The notes under the pieces were generated by a model. That model ran no database searches. It saw nothing but the letters and a program-made list of their open reading frames with translations, and had not been told where the DNA came from. The translations under genes were made by a program, and so were the position numbers. Of a DNA stretch of 64,000 bases, positions 24,105-59,500 are shown in pieces; position 1 is the first letter of the stretch; every line of letters starts with the position of its first letter. This DNA is from Mugil cephalus (Eukaryota > Chordata > Actinopteri > Mugiliformes > Mugilidae), in the NCBI RefSeq assembly GCF_022458985.1, contig NC_061774.1, forward strand, positions 10,096,616 through 10,160,615. The letters are read 5' to 3'.

Positions 24105-24236
24105 TTTTCTCAGACTCTCCTCCTCCTCCTCTACACCCCCTCATTTTCTCTCCTCGGTCCCTCTCTACCTCCCCCTTTTTCCTCTTCCACGGTCTGCCTT
24201 TTTTCACTTTTTTTTCTGTCTTTTCTTTCTCAACGG
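24105..24236 (+). repeat. Pyrimidine-rich tract
   Basis: The plus strand is dominated by C and T for about 130 bases, with CTCCTCCTCCTCCT and several T runs. Such asymmetric tracts can form triplex DNA or mimic splice acceptors. No function is evident. Confidence 0.7.
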
Positions 24237-27200
24237 GGCTTCCAACCGGCCATCGTTGCTCTTTTATACTTTTTTTTTGTCAAGAATTTGTGTGTGAACG
24301 TTGGAAGGAGAGACGGGGGGGTGCGCCATGTGCCTGTGCGCTGTTCAGCATGTTAATTTGCAGAGTAACAGCGGGAGACAGGCTTGTGCTTGTTGGAGTA
24401 TGTGTTTGTGCAACCCGTAGGTATAGACCTCTGTTTTTGATTAGTTCTTTTACAGACAAACTTCCTGCTTACTCCGCAGGTGTTTTGCAGAACCTTACGG
24501 CACATAAGGTCACTTGTGGTGTTTATGTGTTCCTTTGAGGGTGGGGGGTGAAGAATGCGTCCATGTGTGTTTATCATAGACCCCCTCCACTTCTTGTAGT
24601 CCCCACTGCGACAAGCTGGAGGGGAACGTCAAAGGCTTTCTTCTTTCTTCTCCTTTTATGGGATAAAGCTGGCAGGCTTAGTAGGGCATTTTTTTTTCCA
24701 AGTGCCACTATGCCACAGATGAGAAGGGAAAAATACTAAGAACTCTTTTTAGCTGGATGATTTGCTCATCTTACACTGCAAGAAAACCCCTAATGACTCC
24801 TTCGGATCCTCAAGTTGAAATGCAGTGATCTCTTTTAAACAGTTCAAGGAAACTTGACCAATACTAAAAATAAAATTGATATGTGGGATAAGAAAAAGAA
24901 TGAGTCACAGTGATATGGTTCTATTTTTTCAGTATAACGATATTCGTTTTCTTTTTGTGGGCGTTCTCTCTGGTTCATCTCTCTGTGTGAAAAAGAATAA
25001 AAAGGTAACTTGAAGACTTCTTCAAGTTTTACTCAGACGGTTTTATTTGAATATGTTATGAAATCGCTTCTGTTAATTGTTACGTGTTACGTATTATGTA
25101 TACCCAAAGACATCTGAGAGGCTTTCCTTCAGAGTAGTTGTCCAAGTAAGGTTGTGAGAGTGTGCCCTTGCACATATAAGTCATCTTGTTGATGAAAGTA
25201 AAAAGATTTAATGGAATATAAAACAAATTCCCAAAGAGACACATAAATACTGGAGAAAGACTTTACATAAATACAGCACGGATTTATGTTCTGCTCAGAT
25301 AAAATTAGGAGAAGCTGAAGTGAACTCATGTATATTTATGTCCTCCTTAATGAAGCTCATATAGTGCATTGTTTTTTTTTTTTGATTGTTTTCATTCATT
25401 TGTGCAATATAAGTTTTAGTGTGTGTAGAGTGGGTGAGTCATGGTTCAGGAAGTTACTCTGTGTAAAAAGTTTGTTAGTAAAATGCTTTGCCATGAGGTT
25501 TCTGGAAAGAGAATCTTAAGTTTATTGGAATATTTATTTGATTAGTGCTCAAAGAGCGTGGTTTTAAACACCATGTTTCCCGTCTTTATGAAGGAGTATT
25601 ACTTAGAAATTATCTCTTTTCCCGACCACAGCAAATGCTTGTGTGGCTGTTTTAAACCACAGTTCCGCTCTGATGAAACACAACCAGATGATTTCACAGC
25701 TCCTTTTCATAGATGACACTGATGTGGCTCTCACAGCATGACTCATCAGGGTTCTCACAATATTTAAAATATTGATCATCCAGTGGATACAAAAAGTCTA
25801 CATTCTTTTAATTTATCAGTGACACAACATAACCTTTATTTAATTTTTTCACATCACTAAACCTGCTGTTTTGACAAGGGTGGGTAGATGTTTTCTATCC
25901 GCTGTAGCTGGACTGGTTAATTGTCAGTCCAACTCTTTGGACCTGCTCTTTTGTGAGTAAAATCTCAACAGAGGGAAAGCTCTTATGCACCCGTTCATGC
26001 CTTCCTCAGCATGGACTGAAAATAACTTTGGCCACATGCCTCTCACCTTGCGTCAACATTTACATTTTCCCTCCATTACTTTAGTTTGTCTGCGATGCCA
26101 GCGACATTCCCGTTAAACTCAGCTGTGTTTTGAGTTTGGCGGCAATTAGTGAATGTTAGCTTGCTAATATGCTAAACTGTTTAACAATGACTCTTTGTAG
26201 AGCGTATGTGGTGGCCTAAGAAATAGGCCTAAGAAAGTGGCCTGTTCTTGTTGTTGTTAAATTTAACTTGTGTATCTTGGTGTTTAGAGTGTACGCTTTT
26301 GCTCTTTTAGCTTGATGCACAAACCTTGGTTTGTACAGTTGTAGAAATGTAGAACGTTGTGGCCATCTGGAAGTCTGTATTGTGGCAAAAAAGTATACAA
26401 ACTCAATCTGGTCCGCGTTTGTTCAGTCCAAAATAGGCAGAGACGAAGAAGCCAGTCCAAGACGTGTACCGGGCGGACTAGTCCCAATTGCTATGGTCTT
26501 TGCCGCACAAACGTGCACACGTCTGTTGATGTAAGCATTTATCACACAGCTGCTCTCTTTAGTTAGTCATTTTAGTGAGTTAGTCTGTATTGAAGTTATA
26601 ATGCGGCATATTTCATTTGTAAAAATTGCTTGTAAAAGTGCTTGTATGTATTTTGAAAGTCGAGGGCAGGGCTCCTCCATAAGTCTCCCCTCATCTATAG
26701 CATGTACATTTTTTCAGCTTAAAGCTAAAGAATGTTTTGGCTACAGGAGACAGCCATCTCTTCTACCCCGTGGCCTGTCCTGGCGTTTGCAGCGTCAGAC
26801 GCTGATAAGTCTCAGCAGCTTTTCTGTAACCGGGCGGTGCAGGTTGCTGGGGTACATCAAGAGATTAAACTATTCACGTCAGCATTCGTTCTGAGACAGT
26901 CCATCTGCAGGAACATTGAGAACAATCCCCCCTTTCTTTAGAGAGATGTGAATGCTTTTTCAACATTCAACTTTGAATGAACAAAAAAAAAAAAAAACAT
27001 ACACAGAGAAGCATTATATTATAGATGTGGAATACCATACTGCACAGTATGTGCTCCATTCTTAAGACAGTGACACAAGTGTTCTTTGGCCTTAGACACA
27101 TAGATATGAAAATACTTCGACACGCTTGTATGCTATTTCTTTGCATGAGGTCATACTTTTGTAGGTCGACTCTGGAACTTGTGTAGAGTGAACTTAGCTA

Positions 27201-28970
27201 AGATGACATCAGAGAACTAAAGACCTCTCTTGTTCAAATAAGGAAACATGAAAGACGAGAGAAAAATATAAACCGTCGTATTAAATATAACTCGGACAAG
27301 ATGTTGTTATTTATTTATTGTATTGTCTTTTGGTGTGGCTGTCAAAGCAAAATAGAGAAAATTGGTAAAACTCAGTACAGTACAAGGCAGGGAGTAAGCA
27401 GTTTAAACTCCCGTCAATTATATACGCTACAGTATGGTGCCAGCGACTTATTTTCTCGTAACACTATCGTCATGTGGCTCATTCCCGGACGGATGTCTGA
27501 ACTCCCTTCTCAGGTGAAACCAAGCACATCGCAGGAGGCAGACACAGATTGTACCGCTGATACCGCTCACTGTTTTGTCTTTTTTCTTCCAACATGCCCT
27601 TACGAACTGATGAGTGAACTACTGAATAGTTACCACCTTGAATGCATACCGTGGCTCCGACATCCCTGAGGACTGAACGAAGCAGTGTGAGTCATACTCC
27701 TTGAGATAATGATTAGCTTGCTAGTGCAGATTCCCTTGCCCAACACCACAGCAGGTTTGAGCATGCCACTGGACGTCACTGAGTTAGACAGCAGGCACAT
27801 TGACTATGACTATGCATTTCCAACTCTTACACCGAAAGACTTATTTTTTTTTTTAGTTATTTCTTATAAACTGCAGTCCTTACAGGCAGGAATTCCCCAT
27901 CCACATGTTCGGCTCAGAGACGTGTTGGCCTCCATTCCCTCCCCTACCCACACCTCTCTTGAGGATTAAAACTGTTTCAGTTTTAACAGGAAGCGCCACT
28001 ATTGGGTATGTCCCTGTGACCTTTGAGCCCCATCTCATTTGAAAGGAATCTAATATCCAGACCCTGTGAAGTTGTGTGAACTGCTATTTTGGCCCAAAAG
28101 AAACTTTGGAGACAGAGTGGGATATGCAGTCTCAGTGATCCTCCAGGGCCTAAGTGGAAACAGGAGTGTGATGATGTAGCAGCTGCGTCTGATGACTAGG
28201 TCCCACTGAATGCCCATAGGATTGCAAAAGAGGATTTTAGTCATTGTTTTGCTATTAATGGATCTTGAACTCTTAGTGCCCTGGTGCAACCCATGGTGAC
28301 AGCCCTATACTATTTATATCTCTATATGTTATTTTTGTTGTTAGTATAATATGCTGCTCCAGATAATCTGCCCCTTTTGGTAAGTCATTTCTACTGTGTT
28401 CTTGGAGATAGTATAGTATTTAGCACTTGTTTAAAATAACCAACAGAGCTGATGATTCAGCTGTGTTTTCATTTTGGAGGCTGTGGTTTGTAGTACTGTT
28501 GAATTATGTGGTGTTGTACCAACACATGTTTCTTTTATTTTGACAAGCCCCTGTTAGTCAGTGGGCCTGAACACTGATTTGGTTCAGTCTGATACGTCTT
28601 TTGAGGACCTCAAACTACATCCTCGAAAATGATCCCACAGTTGAATGAACACTTTTGTTACTCCGAACGATCCAATACTCATGAAGGATTACTTACTGCG
28701 GAACCGTTATAATACATTCATTTTCACTGGTGACATTAAATAGAAAGTAAAGTAAGTTACAATCGGTAATTACAATCCTTTTCTGGTCGTCATCTGCATT
28801 TAGATAGACTAAACTGACAAGCTGATGATACAGTTCGAGCAGTTACAACACCAGGACAATGAAATTGAGGCAGTCTTATTTTTATTGGTTACACTTGTTC
28901 TTTTAGGCAAAAATGCCACTGAAAAAGTCTGGGACAGACACATGGGCCAGGTTAAGGTCTTTCTTTTCTA

Positions 28971-29017
28971 AATCAACTCCACTGAACAGCAGAGGTTGCT
29001 GTTCAGTGGAGTTGATT
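28971..29017. repeat. Perfect 21-bp hairpin, 5-base loop
   Basis: The left arm (28971-28991, AATCAACTCCACTGAACAGC plus A) and the right arm (28997-29017) are exact reverse complements around the loop GAGGT. No flanking target duplication or mobile-element terminus is obvious. Confidence 0.97.
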
Positions 29018-30680
29018 GTTTGATTGTGATTGTTTTACTTCTTTCTTTGAAAACAACTCGGAGTTACACAGGGTTGTGGCTCCCCTTAGTGGTGCATACT
29101 TGTTATTGTTGCCTGCTGTTTCCTGACCACATGAATCCCATAAAAAACAATTATTCTCCTCTGGAGTATGAACGTCAAAACTCTAACTGCCTGTTTGGGG
29201 TTTTCTAATTGAATCTACTAGGTTATTAGACTAGTTAGATTGATAGATTGATTTAATCTTCGTGCCACAGAAAAAACAACAGAAATGATTTTCAGAAATC
29301 AAACTAAATTTAAGAGGTACATTTTTTTGGATCAAATTGATAGCATGCGGTTAAACATGGTAACCCATGAAACATAGAGTTCTTCTAATACATTTTTTTG
29401 TTTTGTTTTTTGCTGCTCGTTCACTTGAAAACGCTGCTCGACTGTAAGATGAATTCTTTCTGCTCAGAGACTGTCTTACTACCTTAAGAAAAATTAGGAG
29501 AAACAGAGCGTCTTTTGTTTGTAAACTCTATGGCTGACCTAGATGTCATACTTAGGATTTCAGACTATACTGTACGTTTGTTGACAGTGCTTGAGAAAAA
29601 AAAAAGCCTTGAGATGTTGCAGTAAATTAATATTTTACACATAAAAGCTATGATAAATTCCTAAACTACAATACATTGTTCCAGACGAACCTATCTAACA
29701 GAAGCCTATAAGAGGGCAAACTCTTAAACTCAACTAACATCAAGAGTCAGTCTCAAAGATTTTAATTTTCAAGTGATTGAGGAAATGACCGTGATAAAAT
29801 TATTAAAGACTTACAGAATCTGGAAGTGGGTGTCTGTGGTGTCACCTCTATTCAAAAATCACAAGTCTGTTAGGTTAGTGACACACACTGAATAATGATT
29901 ATGGTAGTTTTTAAATGAACCTGAATGAAATAATTCTAATGAGAGATTCCAACTTAATTCTTAACACAAACTACATTAAATTATCCGTCAATCAGAATAT
30001 ACCATTTTTTGACATAAGCAGTGGTTCAGCCTGCTGTGGAGTTTCAAATGTGCCAGAAATAGAAGAGCTTTCTTGACAACGCTGATTCATTCATTCAGCA
30101 GAAAAAGACGAACCATGTTTTAGTGGTGCTGCTCACACCGATTAAACAGTTGACAGTTGTTTCTGTCCCGGCAAGTGTGAAAAACGTGCGAAAGGATAAA
30201 TAATTCTTAGGTGCTAATATGTTCATATTCAGCTGATTATCAAAGGTCTATACCAGCCCTGAATCACATTGAAAGTCCCCCTGATTGGACCAGTGTTGTT
30301 CCGACTGAGGTGTTTACATGAAGCATTTTGACCGGACTGGGCTGTTATTCTGATTATTATATCAGTACTCGTGTCCATGTAAGTGTAGCCAATGCTGCAC
30401 ATGAATGCACATAGTGACAATGAATGCACACAGTGATAGTCTGGAATTCAAAAACACGCCTACAGTTACCACTCACTGCCATAGGTGCCGCCACGGAGAA
30501 CAGAGAAATGTAACAATGCCGCTAAAATGGCGCTTTTAATTCATATGCAGTTTTATAATGATTATTTTCGAGATTTGTTCACAATTAATCATTTCATAGT
30601 ATTGCACTACTCGCCTATTGTAGCATATACTGTAGCCTAAGTATGAGTATTAGATAGTACGGCTAAAACGTATGCCTACG

Positions 30681-51212
<20,532 letters not shown>

Positions 51213-54200
51213 CTCACATCTTAAAAAGGTTGCACACTTTTTTCACTTTTAGTATTTGAAGTGTGTAAACGATGCAGTGCGTGAGGGCGCACACGTTTCT
51301 CCTTACGTTTTCCTTCTCTTTTTTACCAGGGATTCAGCCCACCAGCACCTTTTCTCATCATTAGATTACCCTCCTCTCAACCAGAAGTCTCAACTGTCGA
51401 CTTCCTGTTGGCTGACCTTTTAACCTCCCACTGTTGGCTGTTTGCTTTTATTTAATGCGGAGTAAGTCGAGAAGAACACCGCTGGCTACGAGCCACAAAG
51501 AGGACGAGAAGAAGGCGATCCCCGTTGGATGATGGAGGAGTATAAGCACAACATAGTCTCCACTACAATCGCTTTATCAGTCGGGACTCTGTCGTAACAC
51601 ATACCTCCAAGAGGAAAGAAGTGAAGACGTGCTAACTGAAAGGTGGTAGTTTCTGATTTTGCAGCATTTATCTTGCTACTTTAGCTTTTGAAGCTATAAG
51701 AAAATACTCTGATTTTAGATTCTTTATAAACATAAACATAAAGTTGAAGAGGCATATAAGATAAGAACCAGTGAAGGGATAAATTCACAACTTCTTCATG
51801 TAGTACCTCATTGATTTATTACTTTTTTTTAACACCGTGCATTTAATTTAGTTTGTGTAGCTGAAACTCGTATTGACTTATTCACAGGTTTGTTATATTC
51901 ACCTGTAGTCTACTGTTGGGAGTTTTGTGCTGTGACAGCTGAACATTTTTTTTTAAATGTCACGAGAGGTAATAGATGATTCTTCTGACAGATGAGCCAC
52001 CAGACACAATCACCTCAACTCAACTGCACACTAGTCTTAGACCTTGGCTGTACTCTGTACTCACAGCCAGGCTCTAAAACTTAATAACGTCGATTTCTTT
52101 GCCAGTATGGCCGCATGGGAGACAGATGTGTGGATTGTGGCAGCTGCTGATTCCGCTGATTCGTATGCAGCCAGGGTGATAGATCTTTTAACAGTTTGCA
52201 GCATCGGTCTTTGACTTTGTAGGATGTGGCAGGTTGAAAAAAGGGTAACATTTGCTGCGTGAATTAATGAAACTAAACACTACAGTTGATACAAGGTCTT
52301 CTCATGAGTCTGTAGAGCCTTAATAATTGTGATTCTTTCCAGTCACTGTACTCTAAAGTTTCTATTGGCCTTTTAACTTTTTAGCAGGGTGCTAGACAAA
52401 TCCGCATTAACTGTGTTTGTTACGGCTTTGAAACATAATAGACAATAGTTTTGTACTGTGTGGACACTGTACTATAGTTGTTTAAGTGCAAAGAGTTGGA
52501 ATCATGCGGTCATTGCAGGAGCTCGATGGCTAGATTTTTGGTCACATAAGTATGTATCGTTTTTTCCTCTGTTTTAAGGAGAGTGCATGTACTTGTACAA
52601 CTATCTTTATGAGGACCAATTTGAGTTTCAGACAATCAGAGCGAGGACATGTTGGGAAAGTGAGCACATTTGTGGCCCGGTCGTCGTTTTCTCGCATCCC
52701 TTTCGAAGAGGTGTTTGAGGGCGAAGGCTCGGCTTTAGAGTTTAGGCACTTGTTTGCGATGTTTATGGTCAGAGTAAAGGGCTAGGAAATGCATTATGTC
52801 AATGAATGTCCTCACAAAGATAGCCATATAAATGTGTGCGCGTGCTGCACCTGTACATTTGATACTAGTGGTAATTATGTAATATGAAAATACTATTAAA
52901 AAAAAAAAAATCTGTTGATTAGAGGAAACTACAACATTTGAAACTGCCAAACGGCCCACCCCCTCATAAGGCCTCATGTTAAAGATCATCCAGTCAGTCT
53001 GCTGCTTTAGTTTAGTCTCACCACAAAGGCATCGCTCACTATTTTGGCAGTAACGAAACACAACACCACAGCCTTGATGTACCTTCGAGGCAGCAGTTTG
53101 TAGACGCTGTTACGTTTCATAAATGTTACAAACCACTTACCTCTGCTGCACTCACAGATTACAAGTTCTCACGAACAATGAACTTTAACGATCAGATGTG
53201 AAGTAGAGGTGCAATAATCAACAGTGAGACATACTACGTGGTAATATGCATACATCGATAGCAGCGAGGAGAGCTGGGGAAAGGAAAGCTGCTATTCCTT
53301 TATGTCAGTTCGCCTCTTTGCTGCGTCTGTCATGATTTAGTCTGCTTCTGTGTTACATTTCAGAGCCTAAAAGCTGCACAAACCTCACCTGCTGAGTGTA
53401 GCTCTTTGGGTCTAAAGGACAAACCGTTCTGAATAGGAAACATACACCTCTGTACCTCAGTATTCAAACAATCCTCAGTAATCCAGTTGGAACATTATCC
53501 ATTCATACTTCATATATTACTTCATATATTTTTTTTTGCTGTTATGTGTAATGTTTTTTTTTTTTTTTTTGAGCAACAAAGCTGCCAAATGCCTGTTGTG
53601 AATCAAGTCTTTCTTCCTCCAAAACCTCATTAGTGTTTCTTTAGGTACCACAACACTGTGGAAACATCAGACTTCCATACAAGCAAACAGTTGGTGCATA
53701 AAGTGTGTTTCTTTTTTTATTACTTCCTCTTCATTTTTCCTTTTGTTTTGCTCGGTTGTTTGTGATCCTCATCATTTCTGTTCTCTGTTACCTCTTCCTG
53801 GCGGTCACTAGCTTTTCTTTATATAACTCGTCTGTAATTGAAGAAATGCAGTAATAGAAATGTCTAATATACTTGTGTAATGTTACACAGGCAGTGTAGT
53901 GGGTCCACACGTAGGTCTCTAGTTTGACAGTGGTAATGTAAGATTTTATTGGCAGCGCAAACACAACTGGCCAGCAGATTACATATATATGAAAAAAAAA
54001 GGGTAGGGTCAACTAAAAAGCATGGGCTATCAGAGTTTTACGTGTACCAGCCACATAAGCTAACAATTTAAATGATCTCTAATTACTGTGTCCTTTATTT
54101 AACCGAATTAACATCCTTCTTCTCAACATTTTGTGTTCAGAAAAGCTTCAGGAGACGCTTTGTATAAAACTATAAAAGCAGACAAAATCGCTTACCTATA

Positions 54201-56530
54201 GCCTTAACAGCTGATATTCAATTGTGTGAACACCACCTGTGTGAATAGGAGAATTGGAGAGGTAATCCTCGATGCATAACTTCATATTCTGTACAGCACC
54301 ATCTTTAAATTACCGCTGCATTTGACCGGACGTAACTGAACCAGTCAAACTAGGGGCCTATGTCTCTAAACTCGCACAGTCTGGCAAACAAACGAGTCAA
54401 TAGCAGAGAGTTTCCCCTCTGGCGGCCATATTGGAGGACCTCGGCCTTCTGGGTAACACCCAGTAAACTCAGTAAAGGCTGACTGTGTTTGAGTGCACGA
54501 GGCGTAGCTGTTTCACCAGAAGTTTAACAGAAACGTCAAGTTTAGATATATATATATTTTTGACATGTTTGTATGTACGCCACCTTGTTAGCTATAGCAT
54601 CTTAGCCTCACCGTCCTTTTTGAAGAAGAGACAAGGACTAAAAGACAGTCACAGCAGTAACCTCAGTCTGAAAAGAAATCTGCCTTACATTTACTCATCG
54701 CCGGTAGCATTGCTGTACACCAGACCAGAAACTGTCCCTAGACTTGGGGCAAAACCATGTAGGAAGTTCTTCAGCTCTCTACTTGTTATTTTCTCTCTGG
54801 TTTCAGTTTATCTGAACAGCCTCCTCTGTTGATTTTAGTCAGCTTCACCCAGTTTCTGGTTAGAACCAGCTGAGAGCTCCTTGTTTTTTTTTTTGTTTCT
54901 CTTTTTTTACCTACTGTAGGTATTCAAATAGAGAAACATGACATATATCTGTACAGTTTGTAATAACGTTTAATTAACCTGGAATTGTTTTTAAAAAATT
55001 GTATTGTTTTTTTGTTTTTTTTTAATTGTATCTGTTGGTGATACTACTGGAAAGAGAACTGTTAATTAGGTTTACCTGTTCAGATCTGAAATAATATATA
55101 AAAGTGAAGAAGCTGAATGATGATGTGAAGAGTGAATAATGATGTGGGACGTCTGGATGGTTGTCTGCCGAGCCGGCGTTCGGCTTGCCAATTTGTTTTG
55201 TCTATGCAGCATCACCCGGCTCGCTTGCTCTGACCGCGTCAGACTCTTGAAGGCAAACACTCAGCTGGACTCCCCAAGTCAGCGTTTGCCTACTGTAGCA
55301 TTCACAGCCGTGGCCTGCACTCATTCAGGAACAGCTAAACCTACAGTCGAGCCCCTTGTTACTTTACCGAAACTGTGTATGTACTACTAACACGACTACT
55401 TGTTTTACTTAATGTAATTATTAGTTCTTTTTTTTTTTTGCTGTTGTTGGACAAGCTGCTTCCCTGACAGCCAAGATGGACAAAATGTCTCATTTCTCTC
55501 CTGCTTGCTCGACACACCATATGCAGGTCATGGTTTCAGAGAGGCACATTCGAAGCGTATTTTTAAACCTCGAACTAAACATCTTTATACTGAATTTATT
55601 ATTAACAACAAATGTATCGCATTTACTCATTAAAACGGTTTATCGCATCTTACTCGCCTGTTTCATTCGGCTTGAATTTAGCGGTCAGTTGATTGTAAAC
55701 AACCTGCCCTCCGAGTCTCATCTCGTTAGACTCCCGTCTGGCAGATAAAGCCTCCTTACCCTCCTGTGCGGTGTGCCATTTCTCTGCTCCCCTGACCTCG
55801 TTCTCTGCTTACTGTTTAACTGGTTTGAAAACTACGCAAACAATATGTGAAACGGGATAGCTAAATATTATGAAGCTGGGCCGTGGTTTCCTCGTAGACG
55901 GCCATGGATCACTTCCAGCAAGAGAAATGTTTGCCAGCGCATGTAATCATTACTAATTGTTGTGAAGGACTTGTTTTATTTCTTTGTACATCTCAACCTG
56001 ACTTTCTTTCTACCCTCTGTCCCGCGTGTCCCGGGAGCCCTGGATTCATGCATATTTGTGACTCTCTTGACTGTAGGCATCATGTTTTGACAGCAGCAGT
56101 AATCCGTTGTTTAATGTTTTCGCCGGTCATTCTTATTCTTATTCATGATTCTGTATGGCCTTGTCGCAGCCTTACACAACGAAATGCACAGCATATGAGT
56201 GATGTTTCAGTGCAGGGCTCTGCTAAGCTTTCCTCCTCTTAACCTCCAGTAAGGTCGCTGCAGTTAAACCTCTATTGCCTCTGTTCACTTAAAGCTTCTG
56301 TCCGTCTGTCCCACACACCTCCACCTTTTTATACGAACGCCTAGTTCAGTTTTACAAAATGTTATGAGAAGGCCAGTGACATCACATGATCTGAAATTAA
56401 GACATGCTGCTAGAAGAAAATGTAATTTTTGTGTTTTTTTTTTTTTGTTTTGTTTTGTTTTTTGTCGTAAAATTTTAATCTGTATCAAAAGAGGCACATT
56501 TTTTTTTCTATTAAACCAACAATAAAGGTG
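51213..56530 (+). other. slc16a2: Probable long 3' UTR and flank of slc16a2
   Basis: No other gene begins here. The sequence is AT-rich with many T runs. Candidate poly(A) hexamers are ATTAAA near 52893, ATTAAA at 56510-56515 and AATAAA at 56521-56526. Which one ends the transcript cannot be decided without RNA data. Short open frames in the interval lack coding character. Confidence 0.45.
56521..56526 (+). terminator. Candidate distal poly(A) signal for slc16a2
   Basis: AATAAA lies six bases after an ATTAAA (56510-56515), and GGTGTAATATG follows. The pair is about 5.3 kb past the slc16a2 stop. Confidence 0.35.
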
Positions 56531-59500
56531 TAATATGACAACCCGTCGCCGGCGGTCATTGCTCGTCACTCTTTTGTTCGCCCCTGTGCGATCGGTCCTC
56601 AAATGTTCCACTTCCACATTAAACTCTGCAGGTGTTTTAGTCAGGCGGGAGGGTTGGAGATTAACCTCAGACCCCTTTTGAATGCGAGGCACGCAAGGAG
56701 TTTCAAAGAGACACGTAATGCTCCGCCGTTGTTCGGCAACACTCTGAATGTGTCTTCAAATCTGCTCTTTATCACCACAGCAACATGACCGAGCTCACTC
56801 AGGCGTTGCGTCCTCCCCTGACTCTGATTACCTTATTTAACCTCGGTATATTCCACACAGGCATGCAGTCTGGATGCAAAAAACGTACAGATCGCACTCA
56901 ACTGGATCCCTGCCAGCTACTGTGTGGATGCCAGCAGACGAATAATAATCACTTAGCCTTAAGCCACCGTTTGTCTTTTTGATGAATGCATCTAAGCTCC
57001 ATACTTCCAGGACAAACATCGCTCATCTCTTTAATCAGGAGACAGTTCTTCTACTGTAGTGGCATGATTATATAAAATTCAATGATTTCATTTATGCTCC
57101 TAGAGGCAACGGCTGTTCTTTACTTGACTGCATTTCGACAAACATGTGATAGATGCTTGAAAAAAAATAAATAAATACAACAATCTGTTTAAGGTTGAAC
57201 CGATGGGCCTCAGCCTTTTGGCTTGTGATTTACAAGCCAGAAAAAAGACCCATGTGTTTCTTTCCTGCATACATTTCTCTGTTACTTCAATTGGCTTCAG
57301 TTCAGTGAGCACAAAATGGATTATCAGGATCAGATTTCTAATACACAGGAACATCACTGGTTGAGTCTCGTAGCATAAAATTTCCAAATTTCCTTAAACT
57401 AAAGCGGAATTTTAAATGACATTTATTCGTAATGAAGCGTCTCTTCAAACACTCTTCACTGAAAAATATTCTCTGTCTGATATGATTTGTCTTTGGTTAG
57501 AAATTCTTACACATACCAGAGGTCACATATCTCACAGACTCATATGAGAGATTGTCTTCTAAACTAACAGACAATTTGGATGAAGTCAGAGCGCTTAACA
57601 ACTTTGGTCCAGTGCAGCGACTAATGTAAGACTGTGGACTGTCCAGCAGGGGTCATCACCCTCATTTCTTTCCAGCCATACACACATTTTAGAGTTGAAC
57701 CTCCGTAAACACGTTCAACATCCCAGATGTCTCATATTAGCTGTTCAGTCTAGAGAACATTTCCGACCAACTCAGAGCCTAATTAAAACTTTTCAGCGAG
57801 CGTTTTGCTGAACAAGGGCTGAAGCTGTTGCAGAGAAAGCAGATTCACTCTGGTGAAAATATTTCTCCCTACCTCCTGTAACTGCGCACATGACCTGAGC
57901 AAAGACACGGACTAATAGTTTCCCCATGGCTCAGGGATCAAAGAGGGTCCAACATATCTGGAGGGCTGAAGCGATACAAATGAATGATCGAATGAAAATC
58001 CTCACCATCTGTTCGTTACCTACAGGCGTGCCAAAGTCAAGGGGAAAAATTAAAAAACCATTCCACAAGGATTCAGTACATTTCTATTGTTAGCTTTTCT
58101 CATTGTGTAAGTGCATACTAGTGATATGTCAGACGAAAACAAAATTTCCTGCGAAGTTTGACGACATGCTGTTTGTGATTTCTGCTTTTAGGAGTTTTCC
58201 AGGCTGAATGCTGTCATCACAGCGGAAACTTGCTGAGGCGTACATCTCTGAGGGATGTGATCAAGCATTAAAGTTAAAATTAGGAAATGATGACTCATCT
58301 TAGTAGAAAGAAACCCATTGTTTCATTTTTTTAAAAATCACTACGTGCAGAATATATAGAAATAACATTATGACGACCTCTCTCCCCTTTGCCTCCAAAA
58401 CATTTGGCCTTTTTGGCCTGAGGATGACCTGTGGCATCTGGCAACAGGATATTATTAGTGTTGTCATTGCTATGGGGTGGGGGTGGTCTGGGCTAGGTGG
58501 GTGGTACATGTCTATGTAACATCCACATGAAGAACATTGAATTGTCATAAGTTGGTCAGTGATATCTACCTCTCCTGTCAGTGGTCGTTATGTTATGCCT
58601 GATCGGTGTGTTGTATAATTTCAAGAGGAGGTCAAATGTCAAACAGTTTATTGTTAAACCTGAAATATCATCAACAAAGAGTGAACTATTTATCTCATGC
58701 ATACAGGTTTGACTGTTTTAAGACAGTTTTCTGTAAGGATGAATGAAAAATGATTTGTGTTTCTGTTTAGAATGGGGCAATGCACATACACTGTAATCAT
58801 TTTACTGTTTAAGACGGAACAAAGTATGTACCAAAAACCCTCTTACTGAGAAGAAGAAGAATATATAGGGTCTACTTCTGTCATGGGCAAAGGACGAGGT
58901 GATGTAAGTGACTGTGGTAAAACTGTGTTCATTTTTTGTTCACGAAAACCACGAAAGTAAACCAATTCTTTGCACTATTGTGACAAAAGATCTTGTGGCA
59001 ATCGCCCACTCACTTTGCAACAAAGAAAAAATATCTTAAACTTCCCTTCGAAGTTTTCCTCATCACAATCATTGGCAGGATGAAGTCATGAATGATTTTC
59101 TGGTTGGATCAGCCTCCGAGGAACATCTCACAGTGGAGTGACCAAGAAATACGCTTTCCCGCTTTCATGGGCAAAATTGCTAACATTTTCCCACAACTTG
59201 AATGCTGACACTTTGACTTTACTGGCAGCTCGCAGCTGGGGCTTTCAGAGTGATGCAAGCTAAAAGAAGAAGAAAAACGAGGAAGTTGAGGGCTGTCATT
59301 CTTTGGGGGACTTTAGATTAACCACAATACCTGAAGCATGCTTGATGCCACGGACTGAAATGCAGTGAAAAGAGTGAGGGGTTTCGTTATTTTCAGTGTG
59401 CTGTAATACAGTCTTGTATGAGTTGCCAAAGTAGTTCGTGCTTCCATTACAACTCTGCTGTTTATCTCAGTTTTACATGATTATGAGAACAGTCTTTGAC

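Larger units (their letters stand above)
23252..30680. other. Intergenic region between lrrn4cl and slc16a2
   Basis: About 7.4 kb separate two genes on opposite strands that point away from each other. I found no exon chain with phase-consistent splice sites. It contains a pyrimidine-rich tract (24105-24236), poly-A and poly-T runs (for example near 26980 and 27842) and a hairpin at 28971-29017. Open frames up to 167 codons occur but look random. The non-coding first exon of lrrn4cl must lie somewhere in the left part. Confidence 0.5.

Noticed and set aside
24035-24538. 167-codon plus-strand open frame
   Set aside because: It spans the pyrimidine-rich tract, which is stop-poor by composition. 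Its Phe/Ser/Leu-rich peptide has no domain.
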